Below the pieces are notes generated by a model that saw only the letters and a program-made list of their open reading frames with translations, ran no database searches and was not told the DNA's origin. A stretch of DNA of 64,000 nt from Thermasporomyces sp036564245. GTDB taxonomy: Bacteria; Actinomycetota; Actinomycetes; Propionibacteriales; Actinopolymorphaceae. Below, in pieces: positions 26,825 through 36,280 of this stretch. The translations under genes and the position numbers were made by a program. How positions within the stretch are numbered: position 1 is the first letter of the stretch; each line of letters begins with the position of its first letter. The stretch is from assembly GCA_036564245.1 (NCBI GenBank), contig DATCKU010000002.1:124001-188000 (forward strand). The letters run 5' to 3'.

Positions 26825-27410
26825 GGGAACGCAGCACCGCCGAAGCCAGGGCCTCACGAAGGGAGACGATGCGGCTTCCGACGGGTGGAAAGTCCTTGCG
26901 ACGGACGTCTTCTCCGTTGGTTGGATGCGAATCGTGCGTGACCGTCTGCGCAAACCCGACGGCAGCGAGATGGACTACCACTATCTCGCGTCAGGCAACT
27001 CATCGTCTGTGCTGGCGTTCACCGACGACGAGCGAGTGGTGCTGACGCGGCAATACCGCCATCCGCTCCGACAGGTCATCTACGACCTGCCCGCGGGCGG
27101 CATCCGCGCCGGCGAGCTTCCACAGGAGGCGGCGCTGCGGGAGCTGGCCGAAGAGACCGGCTACCGCGCCCACGAGATCGAACCTCTCGGACGCTACAAC
27201 CCGCTGCCCGGTGGACTCACCCACACCTGTCACGTCTTCGTGGCGCGCAAGCTGCAACCGGGCGCCAGCAACTTGGACGAGAACGAGGTCATCGACGTCT
27301 TCCACAAGCCGTGGCGAGAGGTCGTGGACATGGTTCTCACCGGCGAGGCGGTCGATGGCTCACTCGTCTACGCCGTGCTGCGTTACCTGGCACGAACCTC
27401 GCACACATGA
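26814..27410 (+). CDS. NUDIX hydrolase, ADP-ribose pyrophosphatase-like
   Basis: A 198-residue protein from ATG 26814, inside the end of the DinB-like gene. The NUDIX box is perfect: GGIRAGE, then seven residues, then RELAEETGY. Upstream strands (DYHYLASG, VVLTRQYRHPLRQ, IYDLPAG) match ADP-ribose/nucleoside-diphosphate-sugar pyrophosphatases. It may degrade ADP-ribose or a related sugar nucleotide. That is of interest because four ADP-ribosylglycohydrolase-family genes lie in the same window, although no operon joins them. Confidence 0.85.
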   Translation: MGSEGTQHRRSQGLTKGDDAASDGWKVLATDVFSVGWMRIVRDRLRKPDGSEMDYHYLASGNSSSVLAFTDDERVVLTRQYRHPLRQVIYDLPAGGIRAGELPQEAALRELAEETGYRAHEIEPLGRYNPLPGGLTHTCHVFVARKLQPGASNLDENEVIDVFHKPWREVVDMVLTGEAVDGSLVYAVLRYLARTSHT

Positions 27411-27416
27411 GATGAG

Positions 27417-28320
27417 TCAGGGTGTGTATCCGATACCCGGTACGCCGGCCGGGCACCAGTCACCTCCCGGTGGCTGGCCCTCGCGGATGCCACCGTCGAT
27501 GTTGCTCATAGTTGGCCAGGTTGCCACACCGTCGACCACGGAACAGGGATGCGTGGGGTCATCGATGTCGGGCCACACCGACTTCCCGAGCAGCCGCCCC
27601 TGCCGTGGTTGGACGTAGAAGTCGGAGAAGATGACGGTCGGCTGCGTACCGGTCCACCACATGTAGCCGCCGCCTGGTTCGAGTCCGGGTAAGGCGGTGA
27701 TGTTCGTGCGCTTGACGATGACCCGCCCGATGGGGCCGTCGTTGACCGCGCAGAACAGCCCTTGGAACGTGCTCGACGCGGTGACCTGATCGATCCAGGT
27801 AGCGGACCCCGCCCCACGGCTGGATCACGTCACCGTGGAAGACGGACTGGCGACCTTGGATGTCCATGATGCGACACCTCTGGACCTGCACGATGGAGTC
27901 GGGTGCCTGGATCGCGATCCCGTCGCCGAGTCCTTCCGCGACAGCCTCGATGAGGACGCCTTCGATGTGCACCACACCCTGGTTGCCGATGATGTAGATC
28001 GCCCGCGCCAGCCCGTCGCCGGTGTAGACCGGCAGTCGGATGTGGCCACCCACGATCACGACGTTGCGCCCTCCCTCGACGATGAGCCCGGTGGTACGGA
28101 TGGTCGAGGGGAGCTCGATGATGTAGTCACGGTTGACGTTGAGATCTCTGGCATGGCCGCTCGCACCGACCGGGATGGTCTCCGGGTCGGTGAGTGACGG
28201 CGGTGGCCAGTTGAGCGGAGGTTGCGTGGATCCCGACGCGGGTGACGACGGTGCCACGAGCGTTCCCGCCACCGCCGCTCCGACGACACCGAGCGCCTTC
28301 CTGCGAGTGATGCCGGTCAT
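27417..28320 (-). pseudogene. Frameshifted Tat-exported beta-helix protein (paralog of the next gene)
   Basis: Start ATG 28320 with GGGAGG upstream. A Tat signal (ITRRKALGVVG) is followed by TRDYII-like strands, VVIVGGHIRLP, VVHIEGVLIEAV, DGIAIQAPDSIVQVQ and DVIQPWGGV, all closely matching the intact neighbour at 28404. At about 27795 the frame is lost (one base gained or two lost after GGVRYL). The continuation GRVIVKRTN...GGYMWWTGTQP...CSVVDGVATWPTM...GVPGIGYTP is in another frame, ending at 27417. With two bases restored it would be 301 residues, similar to its paralog. A real mutation or a sequencing error are both possible. Convergent with the NUDIX gene. Confidence 0.8.
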
Positions 28321-28403
28321 GAGTGAGACCTCCCGATGATCCTGCACACGAAGGTTGGCTGACCGCAGCGCGACTAGGCGCAGCGTGGGGACGTGCGGCG
28401 TGG

Positions 28404-29348
28404 CTAGCGGAAACGTTCGGCACGGTAGTGGACACCCGGTACGCCTTCCGGACAGAAGTCGCCTTCCGGCGGTGGCCCGAGACGCACACAGCCGTCGACG
28501 TTGGTCATGGTCGGCCAGGTCGCCACGCCGTCGACGACGGAGACGGGGAGTTCCGGGTGGTTGACGTCGGGCCAGACCGAGTTCTCCAACCGCCGCCCAG
28601 GGCGCGGTTGGATGTAGAAGTCGGACAGCGTGTACTTCGGCTGCCTACCCATCCACAGCATGTAACCGCCGCCGGCCCCGGCGTACCACTCCGGATGCGC
28701 GATGAGGTTGGTGCGTTTGATTCTCACGCGTCCGACCGGGGCGAGGTCTTGAGGGACGAAGAATCCTTGGTAGTTGCTGCTTCCGGTGAGGCGGTCGACG
28801 CGCAGCGCCTTGACGCCGCCCCACGGTTGGATGACGTCGCTATGGGTGTCGTCCCTGGCACCGACGAGGTTCACGATGCGGCAGTTCTGGACTTGCACGA
28901 TGGAGTTGGGTGCCTGGATCGCGATCCCGTCGCCTTGTCCGCTCTCCATGGTGTCGATGAGGACGCCCTCGATGTGCACGACGCCTTCGTTACGGGTCAC
29001 GAGGATCGCGCGGGCCGTAGGATCGAGTCCGGAGACTGGCGGCAGGCGGATGTGACCGCCGATGATGACGACGTTCCTGCCGCCGAAGACGACCAGCTGA
29101 CCGGTACGAACAGTCGGCGGAAGCTTGATGATGTAGTCGCGGGTGACGTCGAGCTCCGGTGGTTGGGAGTCGGCCGTGGTGCCCACCTCGATGAGCTCCG
29201 GACACTCGAGCCGTGGTGGCTTCCACGTGGGTCTCGGGCGACGGCCTGCTGCCGCTGCCGTGCCGGCGCTGGTGACGCTCACCCCCGCCAGTGCACCTGC
29301 GGCCGCTCCCAGGAAACCCAATGCTCGTCTGCGGTTGATGCTTGTCAT
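28404..29348 (-). CDS. Tat-exported right-handed beta-helix protein of unknown function
   Basis: A 314-residue protein from ATG 29348 with GGAGGAGG upstream. Residues 1-35 form a twin-arginine signal (INRRRALGFLGAAAG, ending AAAAG). The body is built of short repeating strands (VVFGGRNVVIIGGHIRLPP, VVHIEGVLIDTM, DGIAIQAPNSIVQVQNCRI, DVIQPWGGVKALRVDRL), the pattern of pectate-lyase-like parallel beta-helices. No family-specific catalytic arginine or aspartate pair was recognised, so enzyme activity is not claimed. Lies 41 bases downstream of the SGNH-like gene and 83 upstream of its frameshifted paralog, all on the minus strand, so the three were probably one secreted-enzyme operon. Confidence 0.75.
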   Translation of the reverse strand: MTSINRRRALGFLGAAAGALAGVSVTSAGTAAAAGRRPRPTWKPPRLECPELIEVGTTADSQPPELDVTRDYIIKLPPTVRTGQLVVFGGRNVVIIGGHIRLPPVSGLDPTARAILVTRNEGVVHIEGVLIDTMESGQGDGIAIQAPNSIVQVQNCRIVNLVGARDDTHSDVIQPWGGVKALRVDRLTGSSNYQGFFVPQDLAPVGRVRIKRTNLIAHPEWYAGAGGGYMLWMGRQPKYTLSDFYIQPRPGRRLENSVWPDVNHPELPVSVVDGVATWPTMTNVDGCVRLGPPPEGDFCPEGVPGVHYRAERFR

Positions 29349-29389
29349 GTCTGGTGCCTCCTCCATCGGGTCGTCGAGAGATGGGGCGA

Positions 29390-30795
29390 TCAGGTCATGA
29401 GGTCCTGGGAAGCACCAGAGGTGGTGCTCGCTGAACAATTCGCCGCCGCGATGGGTCCGAGCACTCCGGCGAGTTTCATGTCCTCGTACGCCGCAGCCTC
29501 GATCATGTGCAGGCGCGGGCTTTCGTGCGTCCCGTCGCGGGTAGGCGTACACGCGAACGAACTGCCTGCCGGGTGCGGACCTCCGCTGGAGAACCCGACC
29601 TCCAACGTCACCTCGAACTCCCCGTCACGGGGTACGACCTGCACCACATGACCACCCAGACTCGGGCTGGTGGCAACGAAGTTGAGCCGGTCGCCGTACC
29701 GTGGCGCGAAGTCGAGGTAGCACGTGCTCGACACCCCGTCCCAGTCCCGGGTGAGCGTGCCGGACAGATCGGGGAAGGTCGGGAACCGGGAACGCAGGAA
29801 GTCATCGTCGTCGCCCGCCATTCCGTACCGGCCGGCATGGAAGACCGCGTCGAACAGGTTGTCGCGGTTGGCGAGGATGTCGTTGTTGAACAGGGCTCGA
29901 GCGCCGCTCGGATAGCTGTCGAACGCGACCGGCTGCTGACCGTCCAGCGTCCGGTAGGCATCGGTCGTGTTGCGGACTCGCGGCGGGATGGTGACCTTGA
30001 CGTACGGAACTCCGGGGAAGATCTCCTTGACGATTTCGACGTGGGTCTTAAGCGACGGCCAGTCCAGCAGTCCGTTGTTGCCGTGCTGATCGAGGATGTG
30101 GGTGAACGGAAGATGCCCTCCCCGCTTCTGCAGCTCGAGCAACGGCCGCACCCGGTGGGTGAGTCCAGGCTCCCGTGCCGTGTGCGCCGGTGCGGAGCCC
30201 GACATCCCGATGTGACCGGAGGCCACCCGCCCACCGCGAGGACTGTCCAGCCCGCGTTCCACGGCGGCAAGCGGTGACCGTGGATCCGTGTTCCCCAACT
30301 CAGGTCGTGGTCGAAGTACGACCGGCCGTCGCCGATGATCAGCACCACGGGGTCCGTCGAATGGGTCTGCGCCACCATGAACATCGGGGCGAAGACCACG
30401 CCCGGGCTGCTCCCCGACGACGTCATCTCACCTCCGGACAGCAACGGCTCGAGCGACTCCGCATCCCCGATCCGCCACCGGTCGCCGATCAGTGGGCTCC
30501 GTCGGGCACTGGCCGGGAAGGACGAGCCGGGACTCACGCGGACCAGCGAGCAGTGGAAGATCTGACTGTTCGGCGGGATCTCGACCGGGATCGGGTCGCT
30601 CCAGATACCCCAGTCGTACGGCGTGTCGTAGCCGTGGTCGGAGCCCGGCCCGCCGCGTTGCGTCCACTGACGACCGTCGAACGTCGCGCGGTACCGCACT
30701 CCGTCGATTTCGAGGGCGTACGCGACCTCGAACAGGTCTGGCGCCATGCGTTCTGTCGGCGAGCTACCGGCGTTCGTGCAGTAGAACCCGGGCAC
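29390..30795 (-). pseudogene. Broken SGNH/GDSL-like hydrolase
   Basis: Two frames together encode one protein. The upstream part (from about GTG 30795: LVPGFYCTNAG, ALEIDGVRYRATFDGRQW, IWSDPIPVEIPPNS, VVLIIGDGRSYFDHDLSWG) breaks near 30280. The rest (RGLDSPRGGRVASGHIGMSGS, ILDQHGNNGLLDW, VKVTIPPRV) continues in another frame to 29390. The GDG, GHIGMSGS and HGNN blocks are where SGNH hydrolases place their catalytic serine, glycine and asparagine, but the GDS serine is replaced by glycine-arginine here. No signal peptide or ribosome site is found at the 5' end, which butts against the truncated regulator gene. Confidence 0.65.
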
Positions 30796-30839
30796 GAGAA
30801 CGCGCGGGTTTCGCACCGGGCACGGCGGCGAGCCGGCGG

Positions 30840-31871
30840 GCTGAGCTGGGTGTCTCGGCCATGACCATCCGCCGAGACCTGGAGGCGTTGGCCGACGAGG
30901 GAGTGATCGACAAGTTCCATGGCGGGGGCACGCTCCGGAAGTCGGCCGCCGGTCCTGCGAACGTCCCGGCGTCCGCCGGACCGACCGGACGCTCACCGGG
31001 CTCCGACACCAACGTGGCGATCGTCGTACCGGTCGACGACTACTACTTCTCCAGCATCGTCGCGGGTATTCGGGAGACGCTCGACGAGAGCGCGCTTCGA
31101 CGCACCCTGGCGCGCTCACCGCGAGACCCGGGCGACGAGCGGAAGCTCGTCGAAGAACTGCTCGACGCCGGTCCCGCCGGGTTGGTGATGGCACCCAGCA
31201 TCGACCTCGACCAGCCTGACCCGGGCTACGCCGAGTGGCTGATGAACCTCCCGATCCCGGTCGTCCTCGTGGAGCGCGAAGTCACCGTCGGCGACCGGTC
31301 ACTGTCGTGCGTGCGCACCGACCACGAGTGGGGGTGCGAGCTGGCGATCCGCCACCTCGTCGACCTGGGCCACCGTGGGGTCGCCCTGGTGACGCACGGC
31401 CAGTCGCAGAGTGGGGCCCGGGTCATCGCCGGCTGGCGGGCAGCCACGGAGGCGTTGGGGTTGGCCGGCCGGCGCTCCCCGCTCTGCCTGCTCGGCGACA
31501 CCACCCTCGGCTGGGCGACCGACGCCGTCATCGACCCGATACTGGACGAGCTCGCCGACGCCCAGGTCACGGCCCTGGTCTGTCACTCCGACGAGATCGC
31601 GTTGCCGCTGACCAGGCGAGCCCGGCTCCGCGGCTGGTCGGTGCCCGAGGACCTGTCCATCGTGGCGTACGACGACGAGGCAGCCGAGATGGCCGACCCG
31701 CCGCTCACGGCGGTGTCACCGCCCAAGACGTGGATCGGGCGGATGGCCGTGCGTACCCTGCTCGAGCTCATCACCGACGGAGCCGACTCGCCGGTTCGAC
31801 ACGTCGTCGCGAAACCTCGACTCGTGCTGCGTGACTCCACGGCCGCGCCACGTACCGGCCGGCTGAGGTAG
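30840..31871 (+). pseudogene. 5'-truncated chimeric regulator: DeoR-type HTH fused to LacI-type sensor domain
   Basis: The recognition half of a DeoR winged helix is present (AELGVSAMTIRRDLEAL, then EGVIDKFHGGGTL). The first helix and start codon expected about 25 residues earlier are missing or out of frame. After a linker comes a complete LacI-like periplasmic-binding domain (from NVAIVVPVDDYYFSSIV to the end). The only in-frame ATG downstream is 30861, which would lose half of the DNA-binding domain. The 5' end overlaps the likely 5' end of the divergent SGNH-like gene, leaving no space for promoters. This points to a deletion or rearrangement at about 30.8 kb. Function is probably lost. 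Confidence 0.6.
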
Positions 31872-31979
31872 TCGCGAGACCACCCGTGGACGCAGGTCTC
31901 TTCACCACGTCGATGCGGGGCCGATGCGAGGTGGCGCTGGCTCGCTGGGTTCCGCTCCGATGTCGCACCGCCACGCTGG

Positions 31980-31999
31980 GTGTCGCCCCGATGCGACAC
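31980..31999 (+). terminator. Small stem-loop after the truncated regulator
   Basis: GTGTCGC / GCGACAC seven-base arms with a six-base loop, 108 bases after the stop. A weak terminator candidate upstream of the lacI-type promoter. Confidence 0.35.
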
Positions 32000-32034
32000 A
32001 GCACCCTGCCGAAGATGCGCGTCTGGTCGATCTG

Positions 32035-32127
32035 TTGACAGGTTCCGGTCGCAGGACTTTAAATACTCGCCAATCCCGTAATCGATTACAGCTGCGTCAC
32101 CATCTCGACAAGGTCGTAATCGATTAC
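32035..32127 (+). promoter_or_regulatory. Promoter with two identical LacI-type operators
   Basis: A consensus TTGACA (32035-32040) is followed after about 17 bases by the AT-rich TTTAAATACT (32058-32067), a good promoter. Two copies of the perfect palindrome GTAATCGATTAC lie at 32078-32089 and 32116-32127, 38 bases centre to centre, both followed by A. The form, with a central CG, is typical of LacI-family sites. They flank the probable transcription start and leader of the regulator gene at 32148 and should mediate autorepression of the whole operon. Confidence 0.8.
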
Positions 32128-32147
32128 AGGTGCTCGTTGGAGGTGAC

Positions 32148-33179
32148 ATGCCAGCTCAGCGACCTCGACCCGGAGGCCGGCCCACGGTCCGCACCGTGGC
32201 CGAAGCCGCTGGCGTCTCCGTCGCCTCCGTGTCGCGCGTGCTCAACGGGCTGACCACGAACGAGGAGACCATCCGGCGTGTCCGGGAAGCGGTCGCCAAG
32301 GTCGGCTACGTACAGGACTCTGCCGCGAGGTCGCTCAAGACCCGGCAGACCGGGCAGGTGGCGTTCGCCATGGCGGACATCGGCAACGCCGCCTACCTCG
32401 CCATGGTGCGTGCCATCCAGCCGATCCTCCGCGAGGCCGGGTACCGGCTGCTCCTGCACAGCACCGACGCGGACATCGCCGACGAGATCGAGGTGCTGCG
32501 GAGCCTCAACCAACGCTATGTCGACGGGCTCATCATCTGTCCCCTGCGCGTGACCGAGCGCCACGTCGAGGAGCTCGAGCAGGCCGCCACTCCCGTCGTG
32601 GTGATCGGCCAGCTCCCCGCCGGCTGCCCGGTCGACAACGTACGCATCGACAGCCGTCCCGGTGTCGCCCGAGCGATCGCGCACCTGGTTGACGGCGGTC
32701 GTCGGCAGATCGCCCTGATCAACGGTCCGGTCGACACCGTGCCCGGCCGGTCCCGCTACCTCGGGTACCTCGACGGTCTGCGTGCAGCGGGAAAGGAGGA
32801 ACGCCGCGAGCTGGTCGCCTTCACCGACTTCTCCGTCGAGGGAGGCGCCAAGGCGGCGCAAGAAATCCTTGACGTCGCCGAGCCGGACGCCATTCTCGCG
32901 GCCAACGACATCCTCGCCGTCGGGGCCCTGCAGACCCTGCGGCAACGAAACCTCAAGGTCCCTGACGACGTGGCGGTGGTCGGTATGGACGACACCGAGC
33001 TCGCCGCGACCGCATGGCCCCCGCTGACCAGCATCTCGCTCCGCGCCTACGAGCGTGGACAACTTGCCGCGCGGCTGCTGCTCAAACGGCTCGCCGACCC
33101 CGACCGTGCACCCGAGTGGGTCACGGTGGAACCCCAGCTCGTGGTGCGGGCTAGCTCTGCGGCGGTGACGACACCATGA
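32148..33179 (+). CDS. LacI-family repressor of the downstream ABC/ADP-ribosylglycohydrolase operon
   Basis: A 343-residue protein from ATG 32148 (GGAGG four bases before). The DNA-binding head TVRTVAEAAGVSVASVSRVLNG and hinge region (VQDSAARSLKTRQT) are intact. A full periplasmic-binding-like sensor domain follows, with the ending EPQLVVRASS typical of the family. It is first in a nine-gene operon and overlaps the permease gene by ATGA. The two upstream palindromes are its likely sites. The inducer is presumably the solute imported by the transporter; its identity is unknown. Confidence 0.9.
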   Translation: MPAQRPRPGGRPTVRTVAEAAGVSVASVSRVLNGLTTNEETIRRVREAVAKVGYVQDSAARSLKTRQTGQVAFAMADIGNAAYLAMVRAIQPILREAGYRLLLHSTDADIADEIEVLRSLNQRYVDGLIICPLRVTERHVEELEQAATPVVVIGQLPAGCPVDNVRIDSRPGVARAIAHLVDGGRRQIALINGPVDTVPGRSRYLGYLDGLRAAGKEERRELVAFTDFSVEGGAKAAQEILDVAEPDAILAANDILAVGALQTLRQRNLKVPDDVAVVGMDDTELAATAWPPLTSISLRAYERGQLAARLLLKRLADPDRAPEWVTVEPQLVVRASSAAVTTP

Positions 33180-34096
33180 CAGCTGTCACGACGAGACCAG
33201 CGACGACGACGTCGCGGCGTACCGGTGCACCGCATCGGAGCGGCGCCGTGCTCCTGCTGCTTCCTGCGCTCCTGCCGGTGCTGGTGCTCAGCGTCTTCCC
33301 GCTCCTGCGTGGCATCTATCTCGGATTCACCGATGCCCGGGCCGGGTTCAACCTGCCGATCACGTTCACCGGTCTGGAGAACTACCGGCAGATGCTGGAC
33401 GACGAGCTGTTCTGGTCGTCGTTCCGGATCGGCCTGATCTGGACGTTCTCGGTGACGATCCTGCAGTTCGTCCTCGCGCTCGGCCTGGCACTGTTGCTGA
33501 ACGCCAACCTGCGTGGTCGCTGGCTCGCGCGCACACTCGCCGTCGTCCCGTGGGCGATGCCACCCGTCGTCGTCGGCATCATGTGGTCACTCGTCTACCG
33601 ACCCGATGCCGGGCTGCTCAACGAGCTGCTGTACCGGCTCGGTTTCGGCGAGGTCACCACGAGCTGGCTGAGCGAGATCAGCACTGCGCTGCCAGCCGTC
33701 ATCGCGGTCGGCGTCTGGGCGGGCATGCCGGTCACGACCATCGTCTTGTTGGCCGGCTTGCAGAGCGTTCCTCGCGAGCTGCACGAGGCCGCAGCGGTCG
33801 ACGCCGCTGGGGCATGGGCGCGATTCCGCTACATCACGATGCCGCACCTGCGCAGCGTCGTGGTCGCCATCACGACGCTCAACTTCATCTGGAACTTCAA
33901 CTCCTTCGACTTGGTCTACGTGCTCACGAAGGGCGGACCCGGCGGGCAGACCATGCTGCCGATGCTCTTCGCCTACCAGGAGGCGTTCCGGTACGGCAAC
34001 TACGGATACGCGGCCGCACTGGGCAACGTCATGGTGCTCATCGTCACCGCCGTCCTGCTGGCCTACCTGCGCCGACGGATGAGGGAGCAGTCATGA
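33176..34096 (+). CDS. Carbohydrate ABC transporter permease, MalF type
   Basis: A 306-residue six-helix permease. The cytoplasmic EAA loop ELHEAAAVDAAGAWARF (about residues 200-217), which contacts the ATPase, is standard. Start ATG overlaps the repressor stop, and its own stop overlaps the next start (both ATGA). No ATPase gene is in the operon, so a shared MsiK-like ATPase encoded elsewhere is likely, as is usual in actinobacteria. Confidence 0.9.
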   Translation: MTAVTTRPATTTSRRTGAPHRSGAVLLLLPALLPVLVLSVFPLLRGIYLGFTDARAGFNLPITFTGLENYRQMLDDELFWSSFRIGLIWTFSVTILQFVLALGLALLLNANLRGRWLARTLAVVPWAMPPVVVGIMWSLVYRPDAGLLNELLYRLGFGEVTTSWLSEISTALPAVIAVGVWAGMPVTTIVLLAGLQSVPRELHEAAAVDAAGAWARFRYITMPHLRSVVVAITTLNFIWNFNSFDLVYVLTKGGPGGQTMLPMLFAYQEAFRYGNYGYAAALGNVMVLIVTAVLLAYLRRRMREQS

Positions 34097-34956
34097 GGAT
34101 CCGTTCCGGACGGTCTCCCATGGACCAGGTGTCGCCCGTCGTACGCCTGATGCAGTACGTCGCCCTGCTGGCCTACCTCGTCTTCCTCGGGTTCCCGCTC
34201 CTGTGGCTTGTGTCCACGTCGTTCGCGTCGCCGCAGGATCTCGTACGACTGCATCCAGGGCTTCTCCCGGACCGTCCGACGCTGGACAACTTCGTTGCAG
34301 CGTTCAGCGAACAGGCACTTGTGCGTTCGGCGCTGAACAGCCTGCTCGTCGCCACGGCCAGCGCTGTGCTCACTGTGCTCGTCGCGCTTCCGGCGGCGTA
34401 CGCACTCGTGCGCCTGCGCACGTGGTTGGCCAAGCCGGTGCTGGCCTGGATCCTCGTGAGCCAACTGTTCCCCTTCATTCTTCTCGTGATTCCGATCTTC
34501 CTGGTGCTGCGCGCCGCACAACTGGTCGACACGAGAATCGGACTCGTTCTCATCTACGTCGTCTGGATCCTGCCGTTCGCTCTCTGGATGCTGCAGAGCT
34601 ACCTGCGTGAGCTACCCGTCGAAGTGGAGGAAGCAGCCAGCATCGACGGAGCGTCGCGGGTGCAGATCCTGCGCGCCATCGTGTTCCCGTTGATGATCCC
34701 TGGCGTGATCGCCACCGGGCTGTTCGCCTTCATCACGGCGTGGAACGAGTTCTTCTTCGCGCTCGTGCTCATCAAGAGCCCTGAGCTGCAGACCCTGCCA
34801 CTTGCGCTCGCCCGGTTCGTCGGGCTGGAAGGCGTCGCTCGGCTGGGACCGCTCGCTGCGGGGGCGCTGCTCGCCACGCTGCCCAGCCTGGCCTTCTTCT
34901 CGTTCATCCAACGCGGACTCACCGGCGGACTACTCGCCGGCGCCACCAAAGGTTAA
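34093..34956 (+). CDS. Carbohydrate ABC transporter permease, MalG type
   Basis: A 287-residue permease with six helices and the EAA loop EVEEAASIDGASRVQIL near residue 180. ATG 34093 overlaps the MalF-type stop. The conserved AFITAWNEFFFALVLI segment follows the loop. It forms the channel with the MalF-type partner. The C-terminus ends FIQRGLTGGLLAGATKG, as in sugar permeases. Confidence 0.9.
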   Translation: MRIRSGRSPMDQVSPVVRLMQYVALLAYLVFLGFPLLWLVSTSFASPQDLVRLHPGLLPDRPTLDNFVAAFSEQALVRSALNSLLVATASAVLTVLVALPAAYALVRLRTWLAKPVLAWILVSQLFPFILLVIPIFLVLRAAQLVDTRIGLVLIYVVWILPFALWMLQSYLRELPVEVEEAASIDGASRVQILRAIVFPLMIPGVIATGLFAFITAWNEFFFALVLIKSPELQTLPLALARFVGLEGVARLGPLAAGALLATLPSLAFFSFIQRGLTGGLLAGATKG

Positions 34957-34969
34957 GGAGTGACATGCA

Positions 34970-36280
34970 ATGAGACGCTCGTTCACAACGACGATGGGCG
35001 TGACGATCGCCGCAGTCGTCTCGGCGGCCAGCCTCCTGGCGAGCTGCGGCACGCAAGACGGGGGCGCCGGATCGACGGGAGGAAGCGACGAGCCCGTGAA
35101 GCTTCGCTTCCAAAGCCTTGCCTGGCAGGAACAGTCGGTCGCCGCGAACCGCGCCATCGTGAAGGAGTGGAACGAAACGCACCCCGACATCCAGGTGCAG
35201 TACGTCCAGGGCGACTGGGGTTCGGTCCACGACCAGCTGCTCACGGCGTTCGAAGGCGGCGATCCGCCCGACATCATCCACTACGAGGCGGCGGCGATCC
35301 AGGTGTTCGCTCAAGGCGGGTACCTTGCCGACCTCGATCCGCTGCTGTCGGAGGAGTTCAAGGCTGGCATCCCCGACGACATCTGGGCCACGGTGCAGTA
35401 CGAGGACCATGGCACGATCGGTGCGCCGTTCCTGCTGGAGTCGCGGGTGGCGTTGGCCAACAAGAAGCTGTTGGACGCTGCCGGCATCGAGGTGCCGACG
35501 CCGGACGACCCGTGGACCTGGGACGAGTTCCAGGCCGCGGCGCGCAAGCTCACCAAGGACGGCACGTACGGCGTTGCCTGGCCACTCGGCAGCCCGGCGA
35601 ACGCGATGCTCAACCTCTCGCAGAGCTTCGGCGCCGACTTCTTGAGCGACGACGGCAGCACGGTCGAGATCGGCGAGGCCGAGCTGGAGGTGCCCCAGCG
35701 GATCCACCAGATGCTGTACGAGGACAAGTCGGCGGCACCGCAGACGATCGGGAGCAGCAGCACCGACGCGTTGCCCGGTTTCTTCGAGGGCAAGTACGCC
35801 ATGCTGTTCGGCGCGATCTGGCTGCGCCAGCAGATGGTGCAGGAAGCACCGGACGACTTCGAGTGGGTGACCCTGCCTCCGCTCGTGGGAACGAACGGAC
35901 AGGCGCAAGCAGCCAACCCGCAGATCCTCTCGATCGCTGCCCAGTCCGAACACCCCAAGGAGGCGGCGCAGTTCATCGAGTTCTTCCTGAACGCCGAGAA
36001 CATGGCCAAGCTCGCCCAGGGCGACTGGCTGGTCCCGACCAGCAAGGGCGCGCTCGAGCACCTCGAGAAGATCACCAAGGGCGAGGAAGGCTGGGACGTC
36101 GCGGTGACGAGCACCAAGGATCTCGCGGCCGCACCCTGGCAGAAGACGCCCGGATTCCAGGAGTGGACGGATCGGGTCGCGACCCCTGCCTTCCAGAAGT
36201 ACTTCGCCAACAAGATCAGTGCGGACGAGTTGGCCCGCGAGCTCGAGGAGGGTGCGAAAGGGGTCGTTGGTCGCCAATGA
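34970..36280 (+). CDS. ABC transporter solute-binding lipoprotein of the ADP-ribosylglycohydrolase operon
   Basis: A 436-residue family 1 solute-binding protein. Lipoprotein signal with LLASC, lipidated C26. Blocks such as KEWNETHPDIQVQY, GDPPDIIHYEAAAI and EAAQFIEFFLN are typical of oligosaccharide binders. AAGGAG lies nine bases upstream of the ATG. It fixes the specificity of the transporter, and its stop overlaps the first ADP-ribosylglycohydrolase start. The ligand is unknown; the enzymes downstream suggest a glycoside or N-glycosyl compound rather than a plain sugar. Confidence 0.88.
   Translation: MRRSFTTTMGVTIAAVVSAASLLASCGTQDGGAGSTGGSDEPVKLRFQSLAWQEQSVAANRAIVKEWNETHPDIQVQYVQGDWGSVHDQLLTAFEGGDPPDIIHYEAAAIQVFAQGGYLADLDPLLSEEFKAGIPDDIWATVQYEDHGTIGAPFLLESRVALANKKLLDAAGIEVPTPDDPWTWDEFQAAARKLTKDGTYGVAWPLGSPANAMLNLSQSFGADFLSDDGSTVEIGEAELEVPQRIHQMLYEDKSAAPQTIGSSSTDALPGFFEGKYAMLFGAIWLRQQMVQEAPDDFEWVTLPPLVGTNGQAQAANPQILSIAAQSEHPKEAAQFIEFFLNAENMAKLAQGDWLVPTSKGALEHLEKITKGEEGWDVAVTSTKDLAAAPWQKTPGFQEWTDRVATPAFQKYFANKISADELARELEEGAKGVVGRQ

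Noticed and set aside
27780..27810. Programmed ribosomal frameshifting in the first beta-helix gene
   Set aside because: No slippery heptamer or downstream pseudoknot was seen, and the paralog next door has a continuous frame.
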